From assembly GCA_963731105.1 (NCBI GenBank), contig CAVSUM010000004.1, positions 124,001 to 188,000 of the forward strand: DNA of 64,000 bases, in the 5' to 3' direction. The stretch is from RPQJ01 sp963731105 (GTDB lineage Bacteria; Pseudomonadota; Gammaproteobacteria; Steroidobacterales; Steroidobacteraceae). Position 1 is the first letter of the stretch. Every line of letters starts with the position of its first letter. The translations under genes and the position numbers were made by a program. Positions 11,274-19,499 of this stretch are shown here, piece by piece. The notes under the pieces are model-generated. The model did not search any database, was not told the DNA's origin, and saw only the letters and a program-made list of their open reading frames with translations.

Positions 11274-12067
11274 GGAAACGCCATTCCCACGTGGCTGTAC
11301 CCCGCATCCACGTACAGCACCTCGCCGGTGATGCCGGACGCGAGGTCGGAGCAGAGGAACGCCGCGGCGTTGCCCACTTCCTCGATGGTCACGTTGCGCC
11401 GCAGCGGCGTGAACGAGGCGACGTGGTGCAGCATCTTGCGGAAACCGCTGACGCCGGCGGCAGCCAGCGTCTTGATCGGCCCGGCGGAGACGGCGTTGAC
11501 GCGGATGCCGGCCGGACCGAGGTCGGCCGCCATGAAGCGCACGTTGGCCTCGAGGCTCGCCTTGGCGAGGCCCATCACGTTGTAGCTCGGCACCGAGCGC
11601 ACCGCGCCCAGGTAGGTCATGGTGACGATGGCGCCCGGGCGGCCGAGCATCATCGGTCGCGCGGCCTTGGCGAGCGCGGCAAGGCTGTAGCTCGAGATGT
11701 CGTGCGCGACCTGGAAGCCTTCGCGGGTCACGCTGTCGAGATAGCCGCCCGCCAGCTGCTCGCGCGGCGCAAACGCCACCGAGTGCACCAGGATGTCGAG
11801 CGTGTCCCACGACTGGCGCAGGGCGGCGAAGGCGCTGTCGATCTCGGCGTCGCTCGCCACGTCCATCGGCAGCACGACGGAGGCGCCGAACTCCGCGGCC
11901 ATCGCGGTGACGCGATCCTTGATCCGGTCGTTCTGATAGGTGAAGGCGAGCTCGGCGCCCTCGCGGTGCATCGCGGCGGCAATGCCGTAGGCGATGGAGC
12001 GCTCGGTGGCGAGTCCGACGATCAGTGCACGCTTGCCAGCCAGGAAACCCACTCGCTCAACCCCCAT
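11255..12067 (-). CDS. fabI: Enoyl-[acyl-carrier-protein] reductase (NADH)
   Basis: Last reductive step of fatty-acid chain elongation, cytoplasmic. 270 residues, near the usual 260-265. Short-chain dehydrogenase fold with GFLAGKRALIVGLATERSIAYG at the cofactor site, AMHREGAELAFTYQND as in E. coli FabI, and the catalytic Tyr-x6-Lys in SYNVMGLAK. The start is ATG at 12067, overlapping the mltD stop by 11 bases; GTG at 12052 aligns better with the E. coli N-terminus and is an alternative. The last residues (ADSG-stop) are encoded by the GCGGATA repeat of element B1. It is the last gene of the operon gloB-mltD-fabI. Confidence 0.93.
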   Translation of the reverse strand: MGVERVGFLAGKRALIVGLATERSIAYGIAAAMHREGAELAFTYQNDRIKDRVTAMAAEFGASVVLPMDVASDAEIDSAFAALRQSWDTLDILVHSVAFAPREQLAGGYLDSVTREGFQVAHDISSYSLAALAKAARPMMLGRPGAIVTMTYLGAVRSVPSYNVMGLAKASLEANVRFMAADLGPAGIRVNAVSAGPIKTLAAAGVSGFRKMLHHVASFTPLRRNVTIEEVGNAAAFLCSDLASGITGEVLYVDAGYSHVGMAFPEADSG

Positions 12068-13716
12068 TGATCCGGCGCGGGTCCACGTACACCACGAGGC
12101 GCTGGCCCGCACGCAGCGAGGTGGACTGCCGCAGCTGGTTCCACGTCATGAGCTGGCGCACCGACACGTTGAACTTCTCGGCGATCTCCGACAGCGTGTC
12201 GCCGCTGCGCACCTTGTAGGTCATCCGCGTCGATTCGGCCGGCTGAGTCGCGCCACCCTTGCCGCCCGGGATCTGCAGCTTGCGGCCGGCCACCAGCTCG
12301 CTGGTGTTCGACAGTCCGTTCGCGGACGCGAGTGCCGGCACCGTGACGCCGTTCTTGCGTGCGACGCCCCACAGCGTGTCGCCACTCTTCACCGTATAGC
12401 TGCGCGATGTGGCCTTGGCGGGGGCGGGTGCCCGCTGGCGTTCCGGCAGCTGCGCCGTGATGTCGGGCCGGGCCTCGGCCACCATCGCTGAGGCACCGGC
12501 CGCGGGACCGGCCGACGGCACGCCCGGAATGACCAGCACGTCGCCCGGGTGGATCACCGAGCCGCGCAGGTTGTTTGCCTGGCGGATGGTCTCGACCGGG
12601 ACCCCGTACTGGCGCGAAATGCCCGTCAGGTTCTCGCCACGCCTGATTTGGTGACGCGTGTCCGGCGGACGGGGGCGGGGGCGCCGCCGCGACGCGCTCA
12701 GGGCTGACGCCACTCGCGAGCGCCGCGCGGAACGGTTCGACCCGCTCCACCGGCAGCAGCAGCCGATGAGGGCCGTGCGGCGGGGTGCTCATGCGGTTGA
12801 AGGCCGGGTTCAGCGCGAACATGTCGTCGCGGCTGATGCCGGCCAGGTCCGCGGCCTCGCCGAGGTGCACCTGCTTGCCGGGATCGACCACGCCGAAGTA
12901 CGGCTGGTTGGGAATCGGCGCAAACGTGAGTCCGTACGTCTCGGGTGAGGCGACCAGCCGGCTGATCGCCAGCAGCTTCGGCACGTAGTCGCGGGTTTCG
13001 GCTTTCAGATCGAGGCTGAAGAAGTCGGTCGGCCGGCCTTCGTCGGCATTCTTCTTCACGGCGCGACTGACGGTGCCCTCGCCGCCGTTGTAGGCGGCGA
13101 TCGCGAGGTACCAGTCGCCGTTGAAGTAGTCGTGCAGGTACTGCAGGTAGGTGAGCGCGGCGTCGGTGGCAAGCAGCACATCGCGCCGCTCGTCGATCCA
13201 CCAGCTCTGCTCGAGGCCGTAGTGCTTGCCGGTGCTCGGGATGAACTGCCACAGGCCCGAGGCACGGCTGCGCGAGTAGGCGACCGGGTTGAATGCGCTC
13301 TCGACCACCGGCAGCAGGGCGAGTTCCATCGGCATGCCGCGGCGCTCGATCTCGGCGACGATGTGGTACAGGTAGCGTGAGCCGCGACGGAAGGTACGGT
13401 CGAGGAAGTCGGGCTTCGCACGGTACCCCTCCGCCTCGCGATCGACCGCGTAGTGCTGTGGCTGCGGCAGTGCGTAGCCGGCACGAATGCGATCGAGCAG
13501 GTCCGGGTACTGCTCGGGGGCGAGTCGCTCGCCCCGGTAGCGATACTCGCCAGCCACTGGCGCACCCGTGGCCGGCGCCACCGTCACGTTGGACGGCGGG
13601 TGCTGCGGGGTGGGCGGCAGGCTCGAGTAGTCAGAGCCGCCACCCGTCGTGCTGCAGCCGGCGAGTGCGAGGCCGAGCAGGGCGAGGGCAGCTGCGGCGA
13701 GGTTACGGTAGGGCAT
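12057..13716 (-). CDS. mltD: Membrane-bound lytic murein transglycosylase D with three LysM domains (one frame break)
   Basis: Lipoprotein that cleaves peptidoglycan at the outer membrane. A signal peptide with lipobox LALAGC ends near residue 21. The SLT domain carries the catalytic Glu in VVESAFNP, then GLWQFIPSTGKHYG and AAYNGGEG. Three LysM repeats follow (HQIRRGENL, YTVKSGDTL, YKVRSGDTL). An extra base near 12655 splits the ORF just before the first LysM; skipping it gives SAGHAHQIRRGENL. Total about 552 residues. The ATG directly abuts the gloB stop codon (TGA at 13719-13717), so translation is coupled. Confidence 0.9.
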
Positions 13717-14493
13717 TCAGCGGAATCCGTCCTTCCAGGCCCGGATCACGGCGAACACGTCGGCCGTGTCGGGCAGCGGGGTGCCTGCGCGCGCTTCGGC
13801 CGCGGCACGAACCGCAGGCTCCCGGCAGCGCAGGAAGGGATTGATGCGGCGCTCGCGACCGAGCGTCGTCGGCAGGGTGATGCCATCGCGGGCCCGCAGT
13901 GCCTGCACCGTCGCGAGGGTCTCGAGCACGTCGGCGTTGCCCGGTTCGACGGCCGCGGCAAAGCGCAGGTTGGACAGCGTGTATTCGTGGGCGCAGTAGA
14001 CCGCGGTGGCATCTGGCAGGGCAGCGATGCGGTCGAGCGAGCCGAGCATCTGCGCCGGCGTGCCCTCGAAGAGCCGGCCGCAACCGGCGCTGAACAGCGT
14101 GTCGCCGCAGAACAGCGCGTCGTGGCCGTGGTAGGCGACGTGGCCGAGGGTGTGCCCTGGCACCGCCATCACGCGAAACTGGAGGCCGAGGTCTGCAAGG
14201 CTGACGATGTCCCCGTCGTCGAGCGGACGATACTCGCAAGGCATGCGCTCTCGCGCCGGGCCGAACACCTCGGCGCCGTGCCTCGCGGCCAGTGCCTGGA
14301 CGCCGCCGACGTGGTCGGCATGGTGATGGGTGACGAGGATGGCGCGCAGGGTGAGCCCCTGCTGCCCGAGCGCGGCCTCGATGGCGCGGTCGTCTCCCGG
14401 ATCCACTACCACTGCCGCACCGCCCGCGGCCGGCGCGCGGATCAGCCAGAGGTAGTTGTCCGAGAAAGCCCGCACTGGGCTCACTTCGAGCAT
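13717..14493 (-). CDS. gloB: Hydroxyacylglutathione hydrolase (glyoxalase II)
   Basis: 258 residues, typical. Metallo-beta-lactamase fold with the metal motif THHHADH, then VPGHTLGH, CGDTLFSAGCGR and CAHEYTLSNLRFA, all ligands of the binuclear metal site, and a C-terminal helical domain with NPFLRCREP. It hydrolyses S-lactoylglutathione to lactate and glutathione in methylglyoxal detoxification. It is divergent from the methyltransferase gene (140-base spacer, 14494-14633) and is the first gene of the gloB-mltD-fabI operon, an order common in gammaproteobacteria. Confidence 0.93.
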   Translation of the reverse strand: MLEVSPVRAFSDNYLWLIRAPAAGGAAVVVDPGDDRAIEAALGQQGLTLRAILVTHHHADHVGGVQALAARHGAEVFGPARERMPCEYRPLDDGDIVSLADLGLQFRVMAVPGHTLGHVAYHGHDALFCGDTLFSAGCGRLFEGTPAQMLGSLDRIAALPDATAVYCAHEYTLSNLRFAAAVEPGNADVLETLATVQALRARDGITLPTTLGRERRINPFLRCREPAVRAAAEARAGTPLPDTADVFAVIRAWKDGFR

Positions 14494-14633
14494 CGCCGAC
14501 CCCCGTCGCCTTCGCGGGCATGAGTCCGGGCGCGCGTATTAGAACGTGTCGCGGTGGAAAAAACCAGAATATGTCGCACGTTTTTTGGAGAGAATCGCGC
14601 CCCTCGACCACCTGATCCGCGATTTGAGCCCTG

Positions 14634-15356
14634 ATGCACGACGCCGTCCGCAACGCCTGGCTCGAAACACCGCTCGGCCGCTCCGTGCTCGAGCTGGAGT
14701 CGCAGGTGCTGGCCGACGCGCTCGCTGACGTGTTCGGCTTCGAGTTGCTGCAGATCGGCTGCTGGGGTGCGCACGAGGCGCTGCGCGCACAGGTTCGCAC
14801 GCAGCACCACTGTTGCATCGCGCCCGATGCAGCAGGACCGCGCGCCATCCGAGCCCACTTCGAAGCCCTGCCGATCGCGAGCGGGTCGGTCGAGGCGGTG
14901 CTGTTGCCGCACACGCTCGAACATGCGCCACATCCGCACGAGCTGTTGCGCGAGGTTGAGCGCGTGCTGATGGGCGAGGGCCACGTGCTGGTCTGCGGCT
15001 TCAATCCGCTGGGTCCGTGGGGCCTGCGCCACGCGCTCTCGCGCGGCCGGTTCCCGCCGCCGACCACGCGGCTGCTGAGCGAGGGCCGCCTGCGCGACTG
15101 GCTCGGGCTGCTCGGCTTCGAGGTCACCGCGGCGCGTCGCTACCTGTTCCGACCGCCCTGGACCCAGCACATGTCGGCGCGCACCCGCGACTGGCTCGAG
15201 TTGCGTGGCCCGGATTTCGCCGCGCCACTGGCGGGCGCGTATCTCGTCAAGGCGTGCAAGCGCGTGCGCAGCGTGACGCCGATCCGTCCGGCCTGGCACG
15301 CTGCGCCAAAGGTGGTCCACGGCCTCGCCGAACCCACCTCGAGGAATGCCGCGTGA
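14634..15356 (+). CDS. SAM-dependent methyltransferase domain protein
   Basis: 240 residues. The class I methyltransferase core is degenerate at the glycine motif (LLQIGCWGAHE). The post-motif region LPIASGSVEAVLLPHTLEHAPHPHELLREVERVL is typical, with the acidic/HTLEH segment conserved. Homologous small methyltransferases of unknown substrate sit between gloB and rnhA in many gammaproteobacteria, as here. The stop overlaps the rnhA start (GTGA), so the two are co-translated. Confidence 0.85.
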   Translation: MHDAVRNAWLETPLGRSVLELESQVLADALADVFGFELLQIGCWGAHEALRAQVRTQHHCCIAPDAAGPRAIRAHFEALPIASGSVEAVLLPHTLEHAPHPHELLREVERVLMGEGHVLVCGFNPLGPWGLRHALSRGRFPPPTTRLLSEGRLRDWLGLLGFEVTAARRYLFRPPWTQHMSARTRDWLELRGPDFAAPLAGAYLVKACKRVRSVTPIRPAWHAAPKVVHGLAEPTSRNAA

Positions 15357-15796
15357 GCGAGGTGGTGATCTACACGGACGGCGCTTGCCGCGGCAATCCC
15401 GGGCCTGGCGGCTGGGGCGCGTTGCTCGTCTCCGGTGCACACCATCGGGAACTCTGGGGCGGCGAGGCGCACACCACCAATAACCGGATGGAGATGACCG
15501 CCGCCATCGAGGCCCTGGCGGCGTTGAAGCGCCACTGCACCGTGCAGCTCTACACCGACTCGCAGTACGTGCGCAACGGCATCACCGAGTGGCTGCCGCA
15601 ATGGAAAAAGCGCGGCTGGAAGACCGCCGACCGCAAGCCCGTGAAGAACGCCGACCTCTGGGTGCGGCTCGAGGCGGAGATGCTCCGCCACGACGTGCAC
15701 TGGCACTGGGTCAAGGGCCACGCCGGGCACGAAGGCAACGAAGCGGCGGATGCGCTGGCCAACAGGGGAATCGACGAACTGGCGGATAGCGGATAG
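15353..15796 (+). CDS. rnhA: Ribonuclease HI
   Basis: 147 residues, normal. It degrades RNA of RNA-DNA hybrids. Catalytic carboxylates are visible in YTDGACRGNPG (Asp), NNRMEMTAAIEAL (Glu), LYTDSQYV (Asp) and GNEAADALA (Asp), with the basic protrusion WKKRGWKTADRKPVKN. The GTG start overlaps the upstream TGA, with GAGGA 9 bases upstream. The C-terminus ends LADSG-stop because the reading frame enters a GCGGATA repeat, as in fabI. Confidence 0.95.
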   Translation: MSEVVIYTDGACRGNPGPGGWGALLVSGAHHRELWGGEAHTTNNRMEMTAAIEALAALKRHCTVQLYTDSQYVRNGITEWLPQWKKRGWKTADRKPVKNADLWVRLEAEMLRHDVHWHWVKGHAGHEGNEAADALANRGIDELADSG

Positions 15797-15873
15797 CGGA
15801 TAGTCGGTAGAAGATACGCTTCCGCGGGTCGCGCATCTCTTACACTATCCGCTATCCGCTATCCGCTATCCGC
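15782..15873. repeat. Heptamer inverted-pair element B2 (GCGGATA x3 facing x4)
   Basis: Left arm: three GCGGATA units (15782-15802) plus GTC, overlapping the end of rnhA. Right arm: CAC-like boundary then four TATCCGC units (15846-15873), ending 8 bases before the DegT start codon. The loop is 43 bases and has weak internal complementarity. Same family as B1. Confidence 0.92.
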
Positions 15874-15881
15874 TTGCGCTC

Positions 15882-16994
15882 ATGCAATTCATCGACCTCA
15901 AGACCCAGTACCGGCGCATCCAGCCGTCGGTCGACGCGCGCATCCACAACGTGCTCGAGCATGGTGCCTACGTCATGGGCCCGGAAGTCACCGAGCTCGA
16001 GCAGGTGCTGGCGAAATACTGCGGCACCAAGCACTGTGTGTCGGTGGCGAGCGGCACGGACGCGCTGATGATCGCGCTGATGGCGCTCGACATCGGGCCG
16101 GGCGACGAGGTGATCACGGCGCCGTTCACGTTCTTCGCGTCCGCCGAAGTGATCGCGCTGGTGGGCGCGACACCGGTGTTCGTCGACGTCGACCCGCGGA
16201 CTTACAACCTCGACCCGGCGCAGTTGCAGGCGGCCATCACGCCGCGCACCAGGGCCATCATGCCGGTGTCGCTGTACGGCCAGTGTGCCGACTTCGACGT
16301 CATCAACGACATCGCCTGCCGTAACAACCTGCCGGTGATCGAGGACGCGGCGCAGAGCTTCGGCGCGACCTACAAGGGCCGCAGGTCCTGCGCACTGTCG
16401 CTGATCGGCGCGACTTCGTTCTTTCCGTCGAAGCCGCTCGGCGCGTACGGCGACGGCGGCGCGTTGTTCACCGACGACGATGCGCTCGCCAAGGTGATGC
16501 GCGAAATCCGCCTGCACGGCCAGGATCGCCGCTACCACCACCCGCGCCTCGGTCTCACCGGCCGGCTGGATTCGATCCAGGCCGCGGTGCTGCTGGCGAA
16601 AATGGAAATCTTCGACGACGAGGTGGCGGCGCGGATTCGTCTCGGAGCGCGTTACTCCGAGCTGCTGGCCGCGGCGTTCGCAGACCGGCGGGCGTTGATC
16701 CGCATACCGTTCGTCGAGGCGTTCAACACCTGCGTCTACGCGCAGTACACGATCGAGGTCGAACAGCGCGAGATCTTCGAGACCCGTATGAAGGCGCTTG
16801 GCGTGCCGACTGCGGTGCACTACCCGCTGCCACTGCACCTGCAGCCGGTGTTCGCGCATCTCGGACTGCGCGAAGGACGTTTCCCGGTTTCCGAATCCGC
16901 CGCGCGCCGCGTCGTCAGCCTGCCGATGCATCCGTACCTGACGGAGGAGGAGCAGCAAGAGGTCGTAGGAGCGGTGCGGGCCGCAACGGATTGA
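15882..16994 (+). CDS. DegT/DnrJ/EryC1/StrS-family sugar aminotransferase (WbpE-like)
   Basis: 370 residues, standard. PLP-dependent transaminase acting on keto sugars of UDP- or dTDP-sugars. Visible motifs: GTDALMIALMALDIGPGDEV, EDAAQSFGA, and the PLP lysine in SFFPSKPLGAYGDGGA. The C-terminal region has GVPTAVHYPLPLHLQPVF, as in WbpE-type 3-amino sugar transaminases. It could act with the Gfo/Idh/MocA enzyme at 442 and the acyltransferase at 36965 to make a diacetamido uronic acid sugar; this is inference. It lies alone between repeat elements B2 and A1. Confidence 0.9.
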   Translation: MQFIDLKTQYRRIQPSVDARIHNVLEHGAYVMGPEVTELEQVLAKYCGTKHCVSVASGTDALMIALMALDIGPGDEVITAPFTFFASAEVIALVGATPVFVDVDPRTYNLDPAQLQAAITPRTRAIMPVSLYGQCADFDVINDIACRNNLPVIEDAAQSFGATYKGRRSCALSLIGATSFFPSKPLGAYGDGGALFTDDDALAKVMREIRLHGQDRRYHHPRLGLTGRLDSIQAAVLLAKMEIFDDEVAARIRLGARYSELLAAAFADRRALIRIPFVEAFNTCVYAQYTIEVEQREIFETRMKALGVPTAVHYPLPLHLQPVFAHLGLREGRFPVSESAARRVVSLPMHPYLTEEEQQEVVGAVRAATD

Positions 16995-16999
16995 AGAAA

Positions 17000-17101
17000 G
17001 GGGGTAATGATCAGGGGGTAGGGGGTAGTGAAGAAGACGGCTGCAGCTGATACTGCAGCTGACTCTCTGGCACTATCCCCTACCCCCTGATCATTACCCC
17101 C
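17000..17101. repeat. Heptamer inverted-pair element A1 (GGGGGTA family)
   Basis: Left arm 17000-17030: GGGGGTA, ATGATCA, GGGGGTA, GGGGGTA, GTG, all in a strict 7-base register. Right arm 17071-17101 is its inverse complement with one change: the innermost unit is TATCCCC (GGGGATA). The 40-base loop contains CTGCAGCTGA twice. It lies between the DegT and dnaQ genes. Confidence 0.92.
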
Positions 17102-17106
17102 TTTCC

Positions 17107-17841
17107 TTGCTTCGCCGCCTCCCATGCGTCAGAGTCATCCTCGACACCGAAACCACCGGACTCGAACCCGAACTGGGCCATCGCATCATCGAGATCGGCT
17201 GCATCGAGGTCGTCAATCGCCGGCGCACCGGACGCGTGTTCCAACGTTACCTGCGTCCGGACCGTGACATCGATCCGGGCGCGCTGCAGGTGCACGGCAT
17301 TACCGCCGAGTTCCTCGCAGGCCAGCCGCGTTTCGCCGAGGTGGCGGCCGAGTGGCTCGACTTCGTGCGCGGCGCCGAGCTGGTGATCCACAACGCGCCG
17401 TTCGACGTAGCCTTCCTCGATGCCGAACTGGCGCGCCTGACCGAGCCGCCGGGCAGGGTGAGCGAGCTCTGCGAGGTGCTCGACACACTGGCGCTCGCTC
17501 GCCGCCTGCACCCCGGACAGCGCAACGGCCTCGATGCGCTCTGCAAGCGCTACTCGGTCGACAATTCGCACCGCGACCTGCACGGGGCGCTGCTCGACGC
17601 CGACCTGCTGCTCGAGGTCTACCTCGCCATGACCGGCGGGCAGGGCGCGCTCACTCTGGACGAGGGCACGGCGGCCATCGAATCACGCAGCACGACGCGC
17701 AGGATCAAGCGGCCCGCCGGTACGCTGCTCGTCGTGAGGGCAACGGCGAGTGAGCTGCAGTCCCACGAGAACCGGCTGGCGGCGCTCGACAAGGCGAGCA
17801 GCGGCAAGACGGTATGGCGCACGCTCGGGGGCGACGCATGA
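17107..17841 (+). CDS. dnaQ: DNA polymerase III epsilon subunit (3'-5' proofreading exonuclease)
   Basis: 244 residues from a TTG start. Exo I LDTETTG, Exo II VIHNAPFDVAFLD, Exo III HGALLDADLLLEVYLAMTGGQ; the C-terminal piece that binds the alpha subunit ends with a Trp (TVWRTLGGDA). An ATG at 17124 lies in another frame: if the a at 17133 were an extra base, the protein would start MRQVILDTETTG, close to E. coli, so the TTG start may reflect a sequence error. The 3' end overlaps nhaB (ATGA). Confidence 0.92.
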   Translation: MLRRLPCVRVILDTETTGLEPELGHRIIEIGCIEVVNRRRTGRVFQRYLRPDRDIDPGALQVHGITAEFLAGQPRFAEVAAEWLDFVRGAELVIHNAPFDVAFLDAELARLTEPPGRVSELCEVLDTLALARRLHPGQRNGLDALCKRYSVDNSHRDLHGALLDADLLLEVYLAMTGGQGALTLDEGTAAIESRSTTRRIKRPAGTLLVVRATASELQSHENRLAALDKASSGKTVWRTLGGDA

Positions 17842-19340
17842 CCGTGACGCTGGCCCAGGCCTTCGCCCGCAACTTTCTCGGCCACTCGCCGGACTGGTAC
17901 AAGCTGACGATCGTCGGCTTCCTGGTGGCCAACCCGATCTTTCTGCTCTGGCTCGGTCCCACCGCCACGGGCTGGATCCTGCTGCTGCAGTTCATCTTCA
18001 CGCTGGCGATGGCACTGCGCTGCTATCCGCTGCAGCCGGGCGGCCTGCTCGCCATCCAGTCCGTGCTGATGGGCCTGACCACGGCGGAGAGCGTGTACGA
18101 GGAGGTCGTGCAGGCCTTTCCGGTGATCCTGCTGCTGATCTTCATGGTCGCGGGCATCTATTTCCTGCGCGACCTGCTGCTGTACGCTTTCACGCGCCTG
18201 CTGCTCCGCGTGCGCAACTCGTCGGCGCTGGCGCTGATCTTCTGCAGCCTTGCCGCGCTGCTGTCCGCGTTCCTCGACGCGCTCACGGTGGTGGCCGTGG
18301 TGATCACGGTCGGCGTCGGGTTCTACGAGGTCTATCACCGGGTCGCGTCCGGCAAGCGGCACGACACCCATCACGACGCGACCGCCGATGACGGCGTGCA
18401 CCTGCTGCATCGCGAGAACCTCGAGCAGTTCCGCGGTTTCCTGCGCGGACTGATGATGCACGCGGCGGTCGGTACGGCGATCGGCGGTGTGACCACGCAG
18501 GTCGGCGAGCCGCAGAACCTGCTGATCGCGGAGCAGGCCGGCTGGTTGTTCGGCGAGTTCTTCCTCAAGGTGGCGCCGGTGTCGATCCCGGTGGCGATCG
18601 CGGGCTTCGCGACCTGCTGGCTGCTCGACCGCTGGCGCCTGTTCGGCTACGGGGTGCAGTTGCCGGACGCCGTGCGTGCGGTGCTGCTCGATTACTCGCA
18701 GGAGCTGTCCGCCCGTGCCACGATGCACGACCGTGCGGTGTTGATCGTGCAGGCCATCGTGGCGCTGTTGCTGGTGCTGTCGCTGGCCTTCCACGTCGCC
18801 GAGGTCGGCCTGATCGGCCTGCTGGTGATCATCCTCGCCACCAGCTTCACGGGCATCACCGAAGAGCACCGGCTCGGCAAGGCGTTCGAGGCCGCGCTGC
18901 CGTTCGCCGCGCTGCTGGTCGTGTTCTTCGTGATCGTGGCCGAGATCCACGACCAGCACCTGTTCGAGCCGCTGATTGCGCAGGTGCTGGCACTCGAGGG
19001 CCGGTTGCAGGCGATTGCGCTGTACTGCGCGACCGGCGCGCTGTCCGCGATCAGCGACAACGTGTTCGTCGCCTCGATCTACATCACGGAAATCAAGGCC
19101 GCGCTGCTCAAGGGCGACATCACCCGGGAACAGTTCGACGTGCTGGCGGTGGCCATCAACACCGGCACCAACATCCCGAGCGTGGCCACCCCGAATGGCC
19201 AGGCCGCGTTCCTGTTCCTGCTCACCTCGACCCTCGCCCCGCTGATCCGCCTCGGTTACGGCCGCATGGTGTGGATGGCATTGCCGTATTTCGTCGTCAT
19301 GACCGGGGTGGGGCTGGCGGCGGTGGCGTGGCTGTTGTGA
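17838..19340 (+). CDS. nhaB: Na+/H+ antiporter NhaB
   Basis: 500 residues from the ATG at 17838, which overlaps the dnaQ stop. About a dozen hydrophobic segments; NhaB-specific stretches include RNFLGHSPDWYKL, GVTTQVGEPQNLLIAEQAGW, AISDNVFVASIYITEIKAAL and INTGTNIPSVATPNGQAAFLFLLTS. It exports Na+ in exchange for protons at the inner membrane. A four-base overlap with dnaQ makes co-translation likely. Confidence 0.94.
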   Translation: MTVTLAQAFARNFLGHSPDWYKLTIVGFLVANPIFLLWLGPTATGWILLLQFIFTLAMALRCYPLQPGGLLAIQSVLMGLTTAESVYEEVVQAFPVILLLIFMVAGIYFLRDLLLYAFTRLLLRVRNSSALALIFCSLAALLSAFLDALTVVAVVITVGVGFYEVYHRVASGKRHDTHHDATADDGVHLLHRENLEQFRGFLRGLMMHAAVGTAIGGVTTQVGEPQNLLIAEQAGWLFGEFFLKVAPVSIPVAIAGFATCWLLDRWRLFGYGVQLPDAVRAVLLDYSQELSARATMHDRAVLIVQAIVALLLVLSLAFHVAEVGLIGLLVIILATSFTGITEEHRLGKAFEAALPFAALLVVFFVIVAEIHDQHLFEPLIAQVLALEGRLQAIALYCATGALSAISDNVFVASIYITEIKAALLKGDITREQFDVLAVAINTGTNIPSVATPNGQAAFLFLLTSTLAPLIRLGYGRMVWMALPYFVVMTGVGLAAVAWLL

Positions 19341-19345
19341 GGACA

Positions 19346-19485
19346 GGGGGTAATGACCAGGGGGTAGGGGGTAGTGGGGCAGCTGCAGCGGTGACCTTGC
19401 GACATTCCTCATGATCTCTGTCTCAATTTTCGAGCCGCTGGTGTGGCATCCTTCCACTACCCCCTACCCCCTGATCATTACCCCC
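19346..19485. repeat. Heptamer inverted-pair element A2 (GGGGGTA family)
   Basis: Left arm 19346-19376 reads GGGGGTA, ATGACCA, GGGGGTA, GGGGGTA, GTG. Right arm 19455-19485 reads CAC, TACCCCC, TACCCCC, TGATCAT, TACCCCC. The loop is 78 bases and carries GCAGCTGCAG near its left end, also seen in A1. It lies between nhaB and the TviB-like gene. Confidence 0.92.
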
Positions 19486-19499
19486 TTTCCTACTCCCCT

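Noticed and set aside
11161..15873. CRISPR array, because of regularly spaced short repeats
   Set aside because: Units are 7 bases in direct tandem without spacers, and arrays face each other; no cas genes.
17619..19457. 612-residue open frame on the minus strand opposite dnaQ/nhaB
   Set aside because: It is rich in His, Gln, Arg and Asp in the pattern of an antisense shadow of a GC-rich membrane protein gene; nhaB on the plus strand is fully conserved.
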